Below are positions 7,857-16,720 of a stretch of 34,253 nt of DNA, in pieces (the first letter of the stretch is position 1; the number at the start of each line of letters is the position of its first letter). The position numbers and the translations under genes are program-made. The notes under the pieces were generated by a model, which was not told the DNA's origin, made no database searches, and was given only the letters and a program-made list of their open reading frames with translations. Source of the stretch: Bacillota bacterium (GTDB lineage: Bacteria > Bacillota > Bacilli > Alicyclobacillales > SLC66); contig JAJZCJ010000004.1 in the NCBI GenBank assembly GCA_021846145.1, positions 1-34,253 on the forward strand, read 5' to 3'.

Positions 7857-8903
7857 CTAAGTGCTCTCTTTTGCATGTTCTGCCCGCAACTGTCCGCATG
7901 CTGCCGATATATCCCCACCCATTTCCCGTCGAGCAGTAGCATTGACACCAAGACGCAGTAATTCTCGCATAAACGCTTGTATTTGCACATTTGCTGTGCG
8001 CTCAAGTCCCCGCTCCTGCACGTAATTTATTGGGATCACATTCACATGACAAGGCAATGACACAATCAAGTCTGCTAGCTTTTGTGCAGCTGTTTTATCA
8101 TCATTGTGATCTTTGATCAACGCATATTCAAAAGTGATTCTGCGTCCAGTTTGATTATAGTAATAGTGACATGCTTCAAGCAAACTCGCAATATCATACG
8201 CTTTATTTACTGGCATCATACGAGAACGCATCTCATCATCTGACGCGTGCAAAGAAACGGCAAGTGTAATCCCACGGCGTTCGTCCGCCAAACGATAAAT
8301 ACCCGGGACAATTCCCACTGTCGAAAGCGTAATGTGTCGCTGGCCAATTTGCAGGCCATCAGGATCGGTAATGATATCAATGAACGCGGTCACCGCCTCG
8401 TAATTATCCAGAGGTTCACCGGATCCCATTAGCACGACGCTTGACACACGCTCACCTTTAGCATCAAGTAAGCGTTGGCAGTGTACCACTTGCTCGACGA
8501 TTTCCCCTGTCGTCAAATTGCGTGCAAGCCCACCAAGCGTAGACGCACAAAATTTGCAACCCATTTTGCAACCGACCTGTGTTGATACACACACACTATT
8601 ACCATAATCATGAGGCATGATGACTGTTTCAATCGTCGCCCCATCATGCAGCGCAAAGAGAAATTTCGTCGTCCCATCACGGCTTGAAAGTTGCCTTGTA
8701 ACTTCTCGCAAAGAAACGAGCGAGAAGGCTTCACGCAACGTTTCACGTAATGATTTAGATATATTTGTTAACTCATCAAAGTCTGTGATTCGTCGCTTAT
8801 ATATCCATTCGAAAAGCTGTTTGGCACGATACTTTTGCTCCCCCCGCAAGGAAAGAAAAGACGCTAACTCATCTAGCTTGTAACCGTACAAAGAAGATTG
8901 CAT
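7857..8903 (-). CDS. rlmN: 23S rRNA (A2503-C2) / tRNA (A37-C2) methyltransferase RlmN
   Basis: RlmN is a radical SAM enzyme that methylates C2 of A2503 in 23S rRNA and A37 in some tRNAs. The 348-residue product carries the radical SAM cluster motif CKMGCKFC (Cys 112, 116, 119) and MGSGEPLDNY. The C-terminal Cys in SAACGQL serves as the methyl-carrying cysteine in the family. The ATG at 8903 is chosen over a TTG one codon earlier because AGGAGG lies exactly 6 bases before it. That ribosome binding site is embedded in the end of rsmB, whose stop is only 3 bp upstream of this start. Confidence 0.96.
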   Translation of the reverse strand: MQSSLYGYKLDELASFLSLRGEQKYRAKQLFEWIYKRRITDFDELTNISKSLRETLREAFSLVSLREVTRQLSSRDGTTKFLFALHDGATIETVIMPHDYGNSVCVSTQVGCKMGCKFCASTLGGLARNLTTGEIVEQVVHCQRLLDAKGERVSSVVLMGSGEPLDNYEAVTAFIDIITDPDGLQIGQRHITLSTVGIVPGIYRLADERRGITLAVSLHASDDEMRSRMMPVNKAYDIASLLEACHYYYNQTGRRITFEYALIKDHNDDKTAAQKLADLIVSLPCHVNVIPINYVQERGLERTANVQIQAFMRELLRLGVNATARREMGGDISAACGQLRAEHAKEST

Positions 8904-8906
8904 CAA

Positions 8907-10274
8907 TTACCTCCTAACTAGGCGAGCCAAGAAAAATCCATCACCATAAAAATCTTGTGGCAAAATATAAGTCATTTCCGTCTGATGATTGTGATTGGCA
9001 TAGGTCGTGGCTACCTCGTCCAGTTCATGGATAGGTTGCAAATCAAATTCTGGATGACGGCTCAGAAATCCTTGGATTTGCACTTCATTTTCCTGTGGTG
9101 AAAGTGTGCATGTCGTATAAACTAACGTTCCCGCAGGCTTGATGCAACTCGCCATCGCATCAAGTAATTCCGATTGAACGAGAGCCAAAGATGCCATATC
9201 CCTCGGCTTTATTCTCCATTTGATATCCGGTTTTCTGGAGATCGTCCCCAACCCTGAACAAGGAGCATCTAAAAGTAGCGCATCAAAACTGCCGTTCACC
9301 GCTCTGGCATCGCCAACAACAATTTGTGCTGAGATGTCTAGGCGCGCCGCCTGATCGCGGATGACTTGCGCGCGGTTCTGATGGAGCTCCACCATCGTCA
9401 CATCAGCGGCACCCGCAATTTCAGCCACATGTAATCCCTTGCCACCTGGGGCGGCACAAGCGTCTAAAAAACTTTTTCCGCGCAAGTCACCAAAAAGCGG
9501 AGCCACCAGCATCGAACTTTCACCTTGTAAGGAAATCAAACCTTCCCGATAGGCGTGCAAGCGAAGTGGTTGGGTGCCAGGTGCCAGTCGGATTCCATAA
9601 GGAGAAATAGGAGACGGTTCTGCGTCCACACCTTCTTGTTGCAATAATTCGATAACATGTGCACGATTACCTTTACGCGTATTGACACGCACAGCACGCA
9701 CTGGTTTGTGATTGAGGGCAAGCATCATCTGACAAGCCATTTCACCAAAATGACGAACGAAATAATCAACCATCCAGTCCGGGTAAGACAGTTGAACTCC
9801 CCACTTTGCTTTGCTTGTATGTTCACAATCCCCTATCTCTCGAATTGGTGGAAGGTAGTCATCTTCTCGCAACGCAGTGCGCAGCACCCCGTTTACAAAA
9901 GACGCGGCACCTTTGCTAGATGATTTTGCCTGCTCCACCGCATCATTCAAGACTGCATAAGCGGGGACACGCTCCAAAAATCGAAGTTGAAATAACGCCA
10001 TGCGCAGTACCATTAGCACTTCAAGTGAAATGCGATCTAACGAAATTTTAGATAACGATTGAATCCAGTGATCAAGTAGTCGTCGCCAAGTAAGTACGCC
10101 AAATATCACTTCTTGCGCAAGACCAGCATCAAGCACAGATAAGCGCTGTCGCTCTTCTTGCCACGCCAAATCTGAATACGCGTGGTCTCGTTCCACCCTG
10201 ACTAATACTAAAAGTGTAGCCACTCGCGCTGGTGAAATCTTATTCTGTTTGTGAGATGTTGCACTTTTTGTCAA
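8907..10274 (-). CDS. rsmB: 16S rRNA (cytosine-967-C5) methyltransferase RsmB
   Basis: RsmB makes m5C967 in 16S rRNA. The 455-residue protein has an N-terminal NusB-like RNA-binding domain (about 15-145) and a C-terminal SAM-dependent methyltransferase. The latter shows the SAM loop LDACAAPGGKG and the two catalytic cysteine segments, DAPCSGLGT and TTCTLSPQEN. The start is the TTG at 10274: a stop codon immediately precedes it in frame, no nearby ATG exists, and AAAGGTGA lies about 7 bases upstream. The TTG overlaps the fmt stop codon, so initiation probably depends on fmt translation. Confidence 0.95.
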   Translation of the reverse strand: MTKSATSHKQNKISPARVATLLVLVRVERDHAYSDLAWQEERQRLSVLDAGLAQEVIFGVLTWRRLLDHWIQSLSKISLDRISLEVLMVLRMALFQLRFLERVPAYAVLNDAVEQAKSSSKGAASFVNGVLRTALREDDYLPPIREIGDCEHTSKAKWGVQLSYPDWMVDYFVRHFGEMACQMMLALNHKPVRAVRVNTRKGNRAHVIELLQQEGVDAEPSPISPYGIRLAPGTQPLRLHAYREGLISLQGESSMLVAPLFGDLRGKSFLDACAAPGGKGLHVAEIAGAADVTMVELHQNRAQVIRDQAARLDISAQIVVGDARAVNGSFDALLLDAPCSGLGTISRKPDIKWRIKPRDMASLALVQSELLDAMASCIKPAGTLVYTTCTLSPQENEVQIQGFLSRHPEFDLQPIHELDEVATTYANHNHQTEMTYILPQDFYGDGFFLARLVRR

Positions 10275-11242
10275 TCACGGTCACCTTTTCTCTGGCTGTT
10301 AGAAAACACACTGCCTATCACATTGCGGTGACCCCGCGAAAATTCAAGGCCGCTCATCGCTTTTTTGCCTGCTGCTTGCAAGCGATGAATCCAAATTGCA
10401 CTAGACACACAAGCGACTAACAGCCCTTGTTCGCCAACGTCCAACACTTGTCCCGGAATGCCTTTTGTTGCAACAGATTCCACAGGTGTAGCATACCAGA
10501 CCTTAAGAACTTTATCATCTAACCACACAGAGGCACCCGGCGCAGGAGCCAACGCGCGAATCTTGTTTGCCACATTGATCGCACTTGTTTGGAAATCTAA
10601 CCATTCATCCTGCCTAGTTAAGCGCGGCGCAAACGTCACTGCTGACTCATCTTGCGCCTTTGCCACTAATGAGTGATCCAAAATACTTGGCAAAGTGGCA
10701 GTCAACAATTGCGAGCCAAGTTGCGCCAATCGCTCACTGAGCTCACCGTAATTCTCATTGGGCCGTATGAGTAATCGGGCCGAAGACCAAACGGGGCCTG
10801 CATCCATCGACATGACCATGGTCATAATGCTAACCCCTGTCTCGGTGTCACCGTGAAGAATCGCGCGTTGAATGGGGGATGCCCCTCGATAGTCCGGAAG
10901 CAATGATGCATGAACATTTAATGCAGCCACACGAGGAAGGTGTAAAATTTTATTGGGTATGAGCTGCCCATACGCTGCTGTGATTAAAAAATCTGGCTGC
11001 CACCCTGCTAGTACCTCAAATGCTTCCTGATCGCGAATGCGTTCTGGTTGAATCACAGGCAAATTCAGTTCTAACGCAAGTTTTTTCACAGGCGTTGGCG
11101 TCAGCACCCGGTTGCGTCCTACAGGGCGATCAGGCTGACTCACCACGCCGACAATCGGATACCCTGCTTGAACCAAGGCGCGAAGCACAGGAACTGCAAA
11201 TTCAGGAGTTCCAAAAAAGATAATGCGTGCCCCTTTAGTCAT
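10271..11242 (-). CDS. fmt: Methionyl-tRNA formyltransferase
   Basis: Fmt formylates initiator methionyl-tRNA with 10-formyl-tetrahydrofolate. The 323-residue protein starts with the FFGTPEFAVP signature. It has the catalytic segment NVHASLLPDYRGASPIQ (Asn109, His111) with Asp147 in MSMDAGP, and the C-terminal tRNA-binding domain. The ATG at 11242 has AGGAGGTGA 6 bases upstream, lying within the last codons of def; the two genes overlap by 8 bp. The def-fmt pair, removing and adding the formyl group, is a classic bacterial arrangement. Confidence 0.97.
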   Translation of the reverse strand: MTKGARIIFFGTPEFAVPVLRALVQAGYPIVGVVSQPDRPVGRNRVLTPTPVKKLALELNLPVIQPERIRDQEAFEVLAGWQPDFLITAAYGQLIPNKILHLPRVAALNVHASLLPDYRGASPIQRAILHGDTETGVSIMTMVMSMDAGPVWSSARLLIRPNENYGELSERLAQLGSQLLTATLPSILDHSLVAKAQDESAVTFAPRLTRQDEWLDFQTSAINVANKIRALAPAPGASVWLDDKVLKVWYATPVESVATKGIPGQVLDVGEQGLLVACVSSAIWIHRLQAAGKKAMSGLEFSRGHRNVIGSVFSNSQRKGDRD

Positions 11243-11690
11243 GTGTCACCTCCTGAACTTCACGATAATCTGTAATCAGAATTCCATCAAGGTGATCCAC
11301 TTCATGTTGGATGACACGAGCCAATAAATTTTCAGCAGTCATTTCCACTCGTTCTCCACTTCGATTCAACCCACTGACCCCAATACGCAAAGCTCTCGTG
11401 ACAGAAAGGCGCACTCCTGGCAAACTGAGACAACCTTCTTCGGCAAGCGCTTCGCCTTCCTTAAAGTAAATCACAGGATTCACTAACTGAAGTGCACCCT
11501 CACCAATGTCAGCGACAATTACCCTATGCAACAAACCAATCTGCGTAGCAGCTAATCCTATCCCTTTTGCTTGGTGCATCGTTTCCACCATATCGTCGAG
11601 CAGTTGCATGATGTTTTGATTCACTTCCCTAACCATTCTTGCCTGTGCGCGCAACACAGGATCATCATTCGTGCGAATTCTACGAATCAA
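11235..11690 (-). CDS. def: Peptide deformylase
   Basis: The metalloenzyme removes the N-formyl group from nascent proteins. All three family motifs are present in the 151-residue product: GIGLAATQ (43-50), EEGCLSLP with metal ligand Cys87, and QHEVDH with His129, Glu130 and His133. The start is a TTG at 11690 with AGGTGG about 9 bases upstream. It lies 30 bp after priA and overlaps fmt by 8 bp. The short length and the motif variants fit a type 1 enzyme, though I did not assign the type formally. Confidence 0.96.
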   Translation of the reverse strand: MIRRIRTNDDPVLRAQARMVREVNQNIMQLLDDMVETMHQAKGIGLAATQIGLLHRVIVADIGEGALQLVNPVIYFKEGEALAEEGCLSLPGVRLSVTRALRIGVSGLNRSGERVEMTAENLLARVIQHEVDHLDGILITDYREVQEVTHD

Positions 11691-11720
11691 TGAAATTCCC
11701 CACCTGCTAGTGAAATTAAA

Positions 11721-13937
11721 TTAATCCAGCCCATGGGCATTGACGTCCACGGTAATAGAGGTATCCGCCTTAATGAGACCGAGTAGCTTTCGATAGCTTT
11801 CTTCAAGCGGGCGGCGAACCACCTTAAAAGACCGATAAATCACTATAATTTGATAACGATAGCGCCCCCGCAAGCGGGCAATTGTCGCAGGCGCAGGCGG
11901 CAGCAGCCTGACACCATCCAATCCTTGCAAACGCTCGCGCAATTCTTGAAAGAGCAGATCCGCATCGCGTTTTGCCTGCGTGTCATCTTGATGCATAATC
12001 ACAAACTGTGTAATTTCAGTAAACGGAGGATAGCCCATGGCCTTTCTTGCCGCTAGTTCCATCTCATAAAATGCATGGTAATCCTGCTTGGCCGCAAGTG
12101 CCACTGCATAGTGCTCAGGTGAAAACGTCTGGACGATCATCTCACCAGGAATTTGATGCCGACCTGCCCGACCTGCCACTTGCACCAGCAATTGAAATGT
12201 TCGCTCTGCCGCGCGAAAATCCGGCAAAAAAAGTGATGTGTCAGCCGCGATCACACCCACTAGTGAGACACGCTCAAAATCAAGCCCTTTGGCGATCATT
12301 TGCGTACCCAAAAGCACATCGACCGATTCATGCTCAAATTCACCCAACATGCGCTCGTGAGCACCTTTTTGCTGTGTCGTATCCACATCCATACGAATCA
12401 CGCGAATACCAGGAAATTCTAACAAAAGATCGTGTTCCACGCGTTGAGTGCCTGTACCGAACTGCCGCATCGCCGCACTGCCGCAGCGTGGACAAGCAGA
12501 CGGAAGTGATTCACTGTGACCGCAAAAATGGCAGCGCAGGGTGGATGCATTGCCTCTTTTATGCAAAGTAAGTGTAATATCACACTGCGGACAAGCCACC
12601 ACATGTCCACAATCTCGACATTGTAAAAAAGTAGAATACCCGCGGCGATTGAGAAACAAGATGGCCTGTTCCCCTTTCGCGAGCACTCCTGTAAGCGCAT
12701 CTTTTAGCGGACGACTGAACAAAGAGTAATGGCCATGCTTAAATTCATCGCGCATATTGACGATCTTGACGCGAGCAAGTGCCCGGTCTGCCACCCGACG
12801 CGACAAGTTCAACAACGTATAGCGCCCCATCTTTGCCCGATACATCGTCTCTAATGAGGGAGTGGCACTGCCTAACACTAGCACCGCCCCCCGCCTTGTC
12901 ACACGCCAAGCAGCGACCTCGCGAGCCAAATATTGAGGTTCCTTTTCTTGTTTGTATGAAGACTCATGCTCTTCATCCAAAATGGCAATGCCAAGTCGCG
13001 GCAAAGGGGCAAATACAGCCGAGCGCGCACCAATCACCACATCCGCTTCCCCTCGCAAAATTCGTTGCCACTCTGAAAATTTTTCACGATCGGATAAACG
13101 ACTGTGAATGACCGCTACCCGCTCTCCAAACTTGCGACGAAATCGCGCCGTCATTTGTGCAGTGAGTGAGATCTCTGGCACCATCATCAGCGCTTGCATA
13201 CCAGTTTGAATCACCTGATCTATGGCTCGCAGATAAATCTCTGTTTTGCCACTGCCAGTGACTCCGTGGACGACAAACGTGTGTTGCTCCCGCTTGCCCA
13301 CTGCATCTAATAGCGACTCTAGCGCCACCTGCTGTTCGTCTGTTAATTCCAACGTGAAGGCTTCGTTGTTAGCAATGTCAGCAAGTTCTTCTTCCTGCAT
13401 CTTTCGTTGCTTAAGTTTTGAAGCAATTCGATCTCTGACGACAAAAGTGCCTTCATTCACTGCACGCGTTAGCTGACCCTCAGTCATGCCAAACTTTTGT
13501 TGCAACAGCTTTTTCGATACTGATTTTCTCCGTTTAAAAAAAAGAATGACCTCTTCAGGAAGATCCCCGGCGGCATTGACCAACACATATTCCCGCGTGA
13601 CTTTAGCACGGGTCACAGGAGGTAAAACAGTCTGGATAGCAGCACCCCAAGAACAAAAATAACGATCACGCAAAAATTGCACAAGACTTACCATCTCAGG
13701 TTGCAAAGAAGCTGCTTCTTCTTCGGACATCACGCGTTCAATGACTTTCAAGCCACTTGCATCCATACCATCATCAGCTTGCTCCTTGAGATGAATCACA
13801 TAACCAACCACCTGCCGGTAATGAAAAGAAACCTCGACAGCTTGTCCTGCGATAAGCTTCAACTCATGCGGCACTAGATAGTCAAACAAGCGGTCAAGAC
13901 TTTTTACCTTTGTCGGTATGGCAACAGCAGCAATCAT
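11721..13937 (-). CDS. priA: Primosomal protein N' (replication restart helicase PriA)
   Basis: PriA recognises abandoned replication forks and reloads the replicative helicase. The 738-residue protein has an N-terminal DNA-binding part (about 1-110). The helicase core follows, with Walker A GVTGSGKTE, LDEEH, GSATPS, and LFLNRRGYS in lobe 2. A cysteine-rich zinc insertion runs from CRDCGHVVACPQC to CPRCGS, with eight cysteines in four CxxC pairs. The ATG at 13937 overlaps the coaBC stop by 4 bp. The coaBC-priA-def-fmt order is the B. subtilis order. Confidence 0.97.
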   Translation of the reverse strand: MIAAVAIPTKVKSLDRLFDYLVPHELKLIAGQAVEVSFHYRQVVGYVIHLKEQADDGMDASGLKVIERVMSEEEAASLQPEMVSLVQFLRDRYFCSWGAAIQTVLPPVTRAKVTREYVLVNAAGDLPEEVILFFKRRKSVSKKLLQQKFGMTEGQLTRAVNEGTFVVRDRIASKLKQRKMQEEELADIANNEAFTLELTDEQQVALESLLDAVGKREQHTFVVHGVTGSGKTEIYLRAIDQVIQTGMQALMMVPEISLTAQMTARFRRKFGERVAVIHSRLSDREKFSEWQRILRGEADVVIGARSAVFAPLPRLGIAILDEEHESSYKQEKEPQYLAREVAAWRVTRRGAVLVLGSATPSLETMYRAKMGRYTLLNLSRRVADRALARVKIVNMRDEFKHGHYSLFSRPLKDALTGVLAKGEQAILFLNRRGYSTFLQCRDCGHVVACPQCDITLTLHKRGNASTLRCHFCGHSESLPSACPRCGSAAMRQFGTGTQRVEHDLLLEFPGIRVIRMDVDTTQQKGAHERMLGEFEHESVDVLLGTQMIAKGLDFERVSLVGVIAADTSLFLPDFRAAERTFQLLVQVAGRAGRHQIPGEMIVQTFSPEHYAVALAAKQDYHAFYEMELAARKAMGYPPFTEITQFVIMHQDDTQAKRDADLLFQELRERLQGLDGVRLLPPAPATIARLRGRYRYQIIVIYRSFKVVRRPLEESYRKLLGLIKADTSITVDVNAHGLD

Positions 13938-15139
13938 ACCGTAAGATCAGGCAGACGATCTGCAATCAAGGTGAGTAATTTTGTCGCCACGCCAAGTTTT
14001 GGCTGCAATTCCACCTCGACAACCGACTCGTCTGCAAAAAATACCGTGACTCGATTAGTTCCGGTACCAAATCCTGCACCCGGCTCAAGTACATTATTTA
14101 AGACCAGCATGTCTGCCCCTTTGTCGCGAAGTTTCTTTTGTGCGTAAAATTCTGCGTCGTGCGTTTCAGCGGCAAAGCCCACCACATACGTGTTAGACCC
14201 TTTCGCTTCGCGAAGAGCCATCAAAATATCCGGGTTTTTAACAAGTTCAAGACTCCTCGTGCCGTCATCCTTTTTGAGTTTGCGCTCACTCACTTGCGCC
14301 GGTCGATAATCAGCCACTGCTGCGGCCATGATGATAACATCCTGATCCTTAGCCCTCGTTATTACTTCTGTTTGCATCTGTGCGGCTGATTCGACACGAA
14401 TAACTTCCACACCAAGCGGTGGTTTGATAGCAACTGGCCCTGCAATCAGCGTTACCATGGCACCCATTCGCCAAGCAATTTGCGCCAATGCAAAACCCAT
14501 CGTCCCCGTAGAGTCATTTGACAAATAACGAACAGGATCAATTCGCTCTCTGGTCGGACCTGCGGTAATGAGCACTTTTTTTCCAGCCAGTCGCTTAGAC
14601 GTCAACACCATATCCATGAATTCCACAATCTCATCTGGTTCCATCAAACGGCCTTTGCCTGTATAGCCGCAGGCCAGTGGCCCTACTCCCGGTTCGGCGA
14701 CATAATACCCAACATTATTTAGCAATTGAAGATTGTTCAAAAAAATTGGGTGCTCGTACATGTGCACATTCATCGCCGGTGCTAGCACCACCGGTGCCGT
14801 TGTCGCAAGCAATATGGTGGACAACAAATCATCACCAAGGCCATGCGCCGCACGAGCAATAAAATCAGCCGTAGCAGGAGCCACAACGATCAAATCGGCA
14901 GAATCTGCCAAATCAATATGAGTAATACGCGAAGCATCACGCTCATCGAAGATATCGGTGTAAACTGGTTGATGGGTCAAACTTTGCAAGGTGAGTGGAG
15001 TGATAAACTCAGTGGCACCTCTCGTCATTACAGTAAGTACCTTTGCTCCTCGCTTGGTAAGCAGGCTAGCCAGCATAGCCGCTTTGTAGGCTGCAATGCC
15101 ACCTGTAATACCAAGCACGATCGTCAATTCCTTCACCAC
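13934..15139 (-). CDS. coaBC: Bifunctional phosphopantothenoylcysteine decarboxylase / phosphopantothenate-cysteine ligase
   Basis: This fused enzyme makes 4'-phosphopantetheine from phosphopantothenate and cysteine in CoA synthesis. The N-terminal CoaC flavoprotein part (about 1-180) shows GITGGIAAYKA, the active-site His in THIDLADSAD, and PAMNVHMYEHP. The CoaB part shows ITAGPTRERIDPVRYLSNDSTGTMG and AAVADYRP. Two consecutive GTG codons can start it, at 15139 and 15136; AAAGGAG lies 5 and 8 bases upstream respectively. It follows rpoZ by 21 bp. Confidence 0.97.
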   Translation of the reverse strand: MVKELTIVLGITGGIAAYKAAMLASLLTKRGAKVLTVMTRGATEFITPLTLQSLTHQPVYTDIFDERDASRITHIDLADSADLIVVAPATADFIARAAHGLGDDLLSTILLATTAPVVLAPAMNVHMYEHPIFLNNLQLLNNVGYYVAEPGVGPLACGYTGKGRLMEPDEIVEFMDMVLTSKRLAGKKVLITAGPTRERIDPVRYLSNDSTGTMGFALAQIAWRMGAMVTLIAGPVAIKPPLGVEVIRVESAAQMQTEVITRAKDQDVIIMAAAVADYRPAQVSERKLKKDDGTRSLELVKNPDILMALREAKGSNTYVVGFAAETHDAEFYAQKKLRDKGADMLVLNNVLEPGAGFGTGTNRVTVFFADESVVEVELQPKLGVATKLLTLIADRLPDLTV

Positions 15140-15160
15140 ACAAACTCCTTTAGACGGAGG

Positions 15161-15370
15161 TTATTTAATCCCATCTCGCGTCCGCACATAGGTAATCGAG
15201 CTTTGCTCCAACTCCCTCAATGCTACGCTAACATATTTCCCACTTTTTACAGTAGTGTGAGGAACAGCACCCTCCAATAATTTACGAGCGCGTTTAGAAG
15301 CCACGGTAACAAGTGTGTACTTGCTGTCTACAAAAGTGACCAGATGATCAATAGATGGATATAGTATCAC
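15161..15370 (-). CDS. rpoZ: DNA-directed RNA polymerase omega subunit
   Basis: Omega supports assembly and stability of the RNA polymerase beta' subunit. The product, about 69 residues, has the conserved core YPSIDHLVTFVDSKYTLVT followed by ASKRARKLLEG. The C-terminal half matches the family's KSVSIALREIE-type segment (KYVSVALRELE). The start is taken as the GTG at 15370, where the family usually begins, with AGGGGGC about 8 bases upstream. The longer in-frame ATGs at 15388 and 15400 would add residues not typical for omega, and a well-spaced promoter lies just upstream. Confidence 0.93.
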   Translation of the reverse strand: MILYPSIDHLVTFVDSKYTLVTVASKRARKLLEGAVPHTTVKSGKYVSVALRELEQSSITYVRTRDGIK

Positions 15371-15408
15371 GCGAAAAGCCCCCTGCATAATTAGGTACAA
15401 GTAATTTC

Positions 15409-15437
15409 ATAGTAGCGAAAGCGTGAACTAAACGCAA
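15409..15437 (-). promoter_or_regulatory. SigmaA-type promoter upstream of rpoZ
   Basis: Read on the minus strand, TTGCGT (15432-15437) and TACTAT (15409-15414) are 17 bases apart. Transcription would begin near 15402, giving a leader of about 30 bases before the rpoZ GTG. It lies in the 88-bp gap where gmk would usually be found. Confidence 0.55.
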
Positions 15438-15458
15438 TCCAAGTGACTAACCCCGCAT

Positions 15459-15725
15459 TTACTCCGCCCCATTGTCCGCTTCCTTTGTAGACAGTCGATT
15501 CGCCACAGTTTCAGGCAAAACCGCGCTTAAAATCACATGATCGCTATCACAAATAATAACCGCTCTCGTTCTGCGACCAAAAGTGGCATCAATCAAACGC
15601 GAGCGCTCACGCGCTTCTTGAATTAAACGCTTGATCGGCGCAGATTCAGGACTAACAATAGATATAATTCGATTGGCTGAAACGATACTTCCAAACCCAA
15701 TGTTGATCAGCCGAATGTTCACCAT
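15459..15725 (-). CDS. remA: Extracellular matrix regulator RemA (DUF370)
   Basis: RemA is a small DNA-binding protein that activates biofilm matrix and osmoprotection genes in B. subtilis. The 88-residue product matches closely: [20 protein letters not shown], then [48 protein letters not shown]. Of two adjacent ATGs, the second (15725) is better placed, 5 bases after GGGAGG. It follows yicC by 32 bp. In B. subtilis and most relatives gmk comes next; here rpoZ does. Confidence 0.96.
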   Translation of the reverse strand: MVNIRLINIGFGSIVSANRIISIVSPESAPIKRLIQEARERSRLIDATFGRRTRAVIICDSDHVILSAVLPETVANRLSTKEADNGAE

Positions 15726-15757
15726 CATTTCCTCCCCTGCAAAGCCGCATTACGACA

Positions 15758-16621
15758 CTATTCAACGTTTTGCGTTTGCTCCCGCATTTGCTCCAGTGCG
15801 TGCTTCGCTTCAAGCACCAAATTAGAAATCTCCAGATCACTCGCCTTAGCGCCAATCGTATTGACTTCTCGCACCATTTCCTGAAGTAAAAAATCCATTT
15901 TACGCCCAGCGGATTCATTATCTCGCGCGAGCAGAGCTTCCATTTGCAAAAGATGACTCGCCAATCGCTCCCACTCTTCTTCCAGTGAAGTTTTTTCAGC
16001 TGCAATCGCAGTTTCAAGCGCCAAACGCTCATCAGGAATTTCATTTTGCAAAATACTTTCCACACGTTGCTTCAACCGAATTCGATATAATTCCACGCTG
16101 CGCGGGTAGAGTCGCTTCACTTCTTCCACAAAATGTTGCATGTCCACAAGGCGTGCCTGTAAGTGTGCTTGCAACTGTACTCCTTCTGTTCGACGCATGA
16201 TGATCATTTCCTGCAAGGCATTGCGCGTGGCGAAAAGCAACAACGCTTCCAACCGTTCGTCATATAAGGGAGCATTCTCTTCCACGAACAACCCTGGAAT
16301 AGCCAAAATGTGATTGATGACCGCATCGGAAGCTCGCTTTTGTTCGATGAGATTGTGGGCCAGTTCTAGGGCAGTCTCAAGTAATGACGCATCCACTTTG
16401 TATCTAGAACCAGTTGCGCCTAGATGACTGAAATTCGCAAAAACATCTACTCTTCCACGATGGATTTCGTTGTAAACTAATGATTTGATTTTATCGTCTG
16501 CACTCGCCCATTCCCTAGGAATATGAAGCCACACCTCACGGAATCGGTGATTAACAGATTTTAATTCCACTGTCACCATCCAATCACCTGAAATTGCTTC
16601 AGCTCTGCCATAACCCGTCAT
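15758..16621 (-). CDS. yicC: YicC/YloC family endoribonuclease
   Basis: Family members have been reported to act as endoribonucleases in RNA turnover. The 287-residue product has the N-terminal signature MTGYGRAE and VELKSVNHRFREVWLHIP, and the C-terminal DUF1732 segment EEWERLASHLLQMEALL to ASDLEISNLVLEAKHALEQMREQ. The ATG at 16621 lacks a good ribosome binding site. Homologues usually carry three or four residues before MTGYG, and an in-frame CTG at 16633 follows GGAGGG by about 11 bases, so the true start may be that CTG. It heads the long minus-strand run, with a promoter directly upstream. Confidence 0.93.
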   Translation of the reverse strand: MTGYGRAEAISGDWMVTVELKSVNHRFREVWLHIPREWASADDKIKSLVYNEIHRGRVDVFANFSHLGATGSRYKVDASLLETALELAHNLIEQKRASDAVINHILAIPGLFVEENAPLYDERLEALLLFATRNALQEMIIMRRTEGVQLQAHLQARLVDMQHFVEEVKRLYPRSVELYRIRLKQRVESILQNEIPDERLALETAIAAEKTSLEEEWERLASHLLQMEALLARDNESAGRKMDFLLQEMVREVNTIGAKASDLEISNLVLEAKHALEQMREQTQNVE

Positions 16622-16666
16622 GCTTGTGGTCAGTTGAGATCCGTCCCTCCATGCTTTCTCTGTAAA

Positions 16667-16695
16667 ATTGTAGCCTAGATACTATGTGCTGGCAA
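16667..16695 (-). promoter_or_regulatory. SigmaA-type promoter of the yicC-remA operon
   Basis: On the minus strand TTGCCA (16690-16695) and TACAAT (16667-16672) are separated by 17 bases, close to consensus. It sits between the ATPase stop and yicC and is the likely main promoter of the long housekeeping run. Confidence 0.7.
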
Positions 16696-16720
16696 GCGTT
16701 GCACTCGCGATGACCCATGA

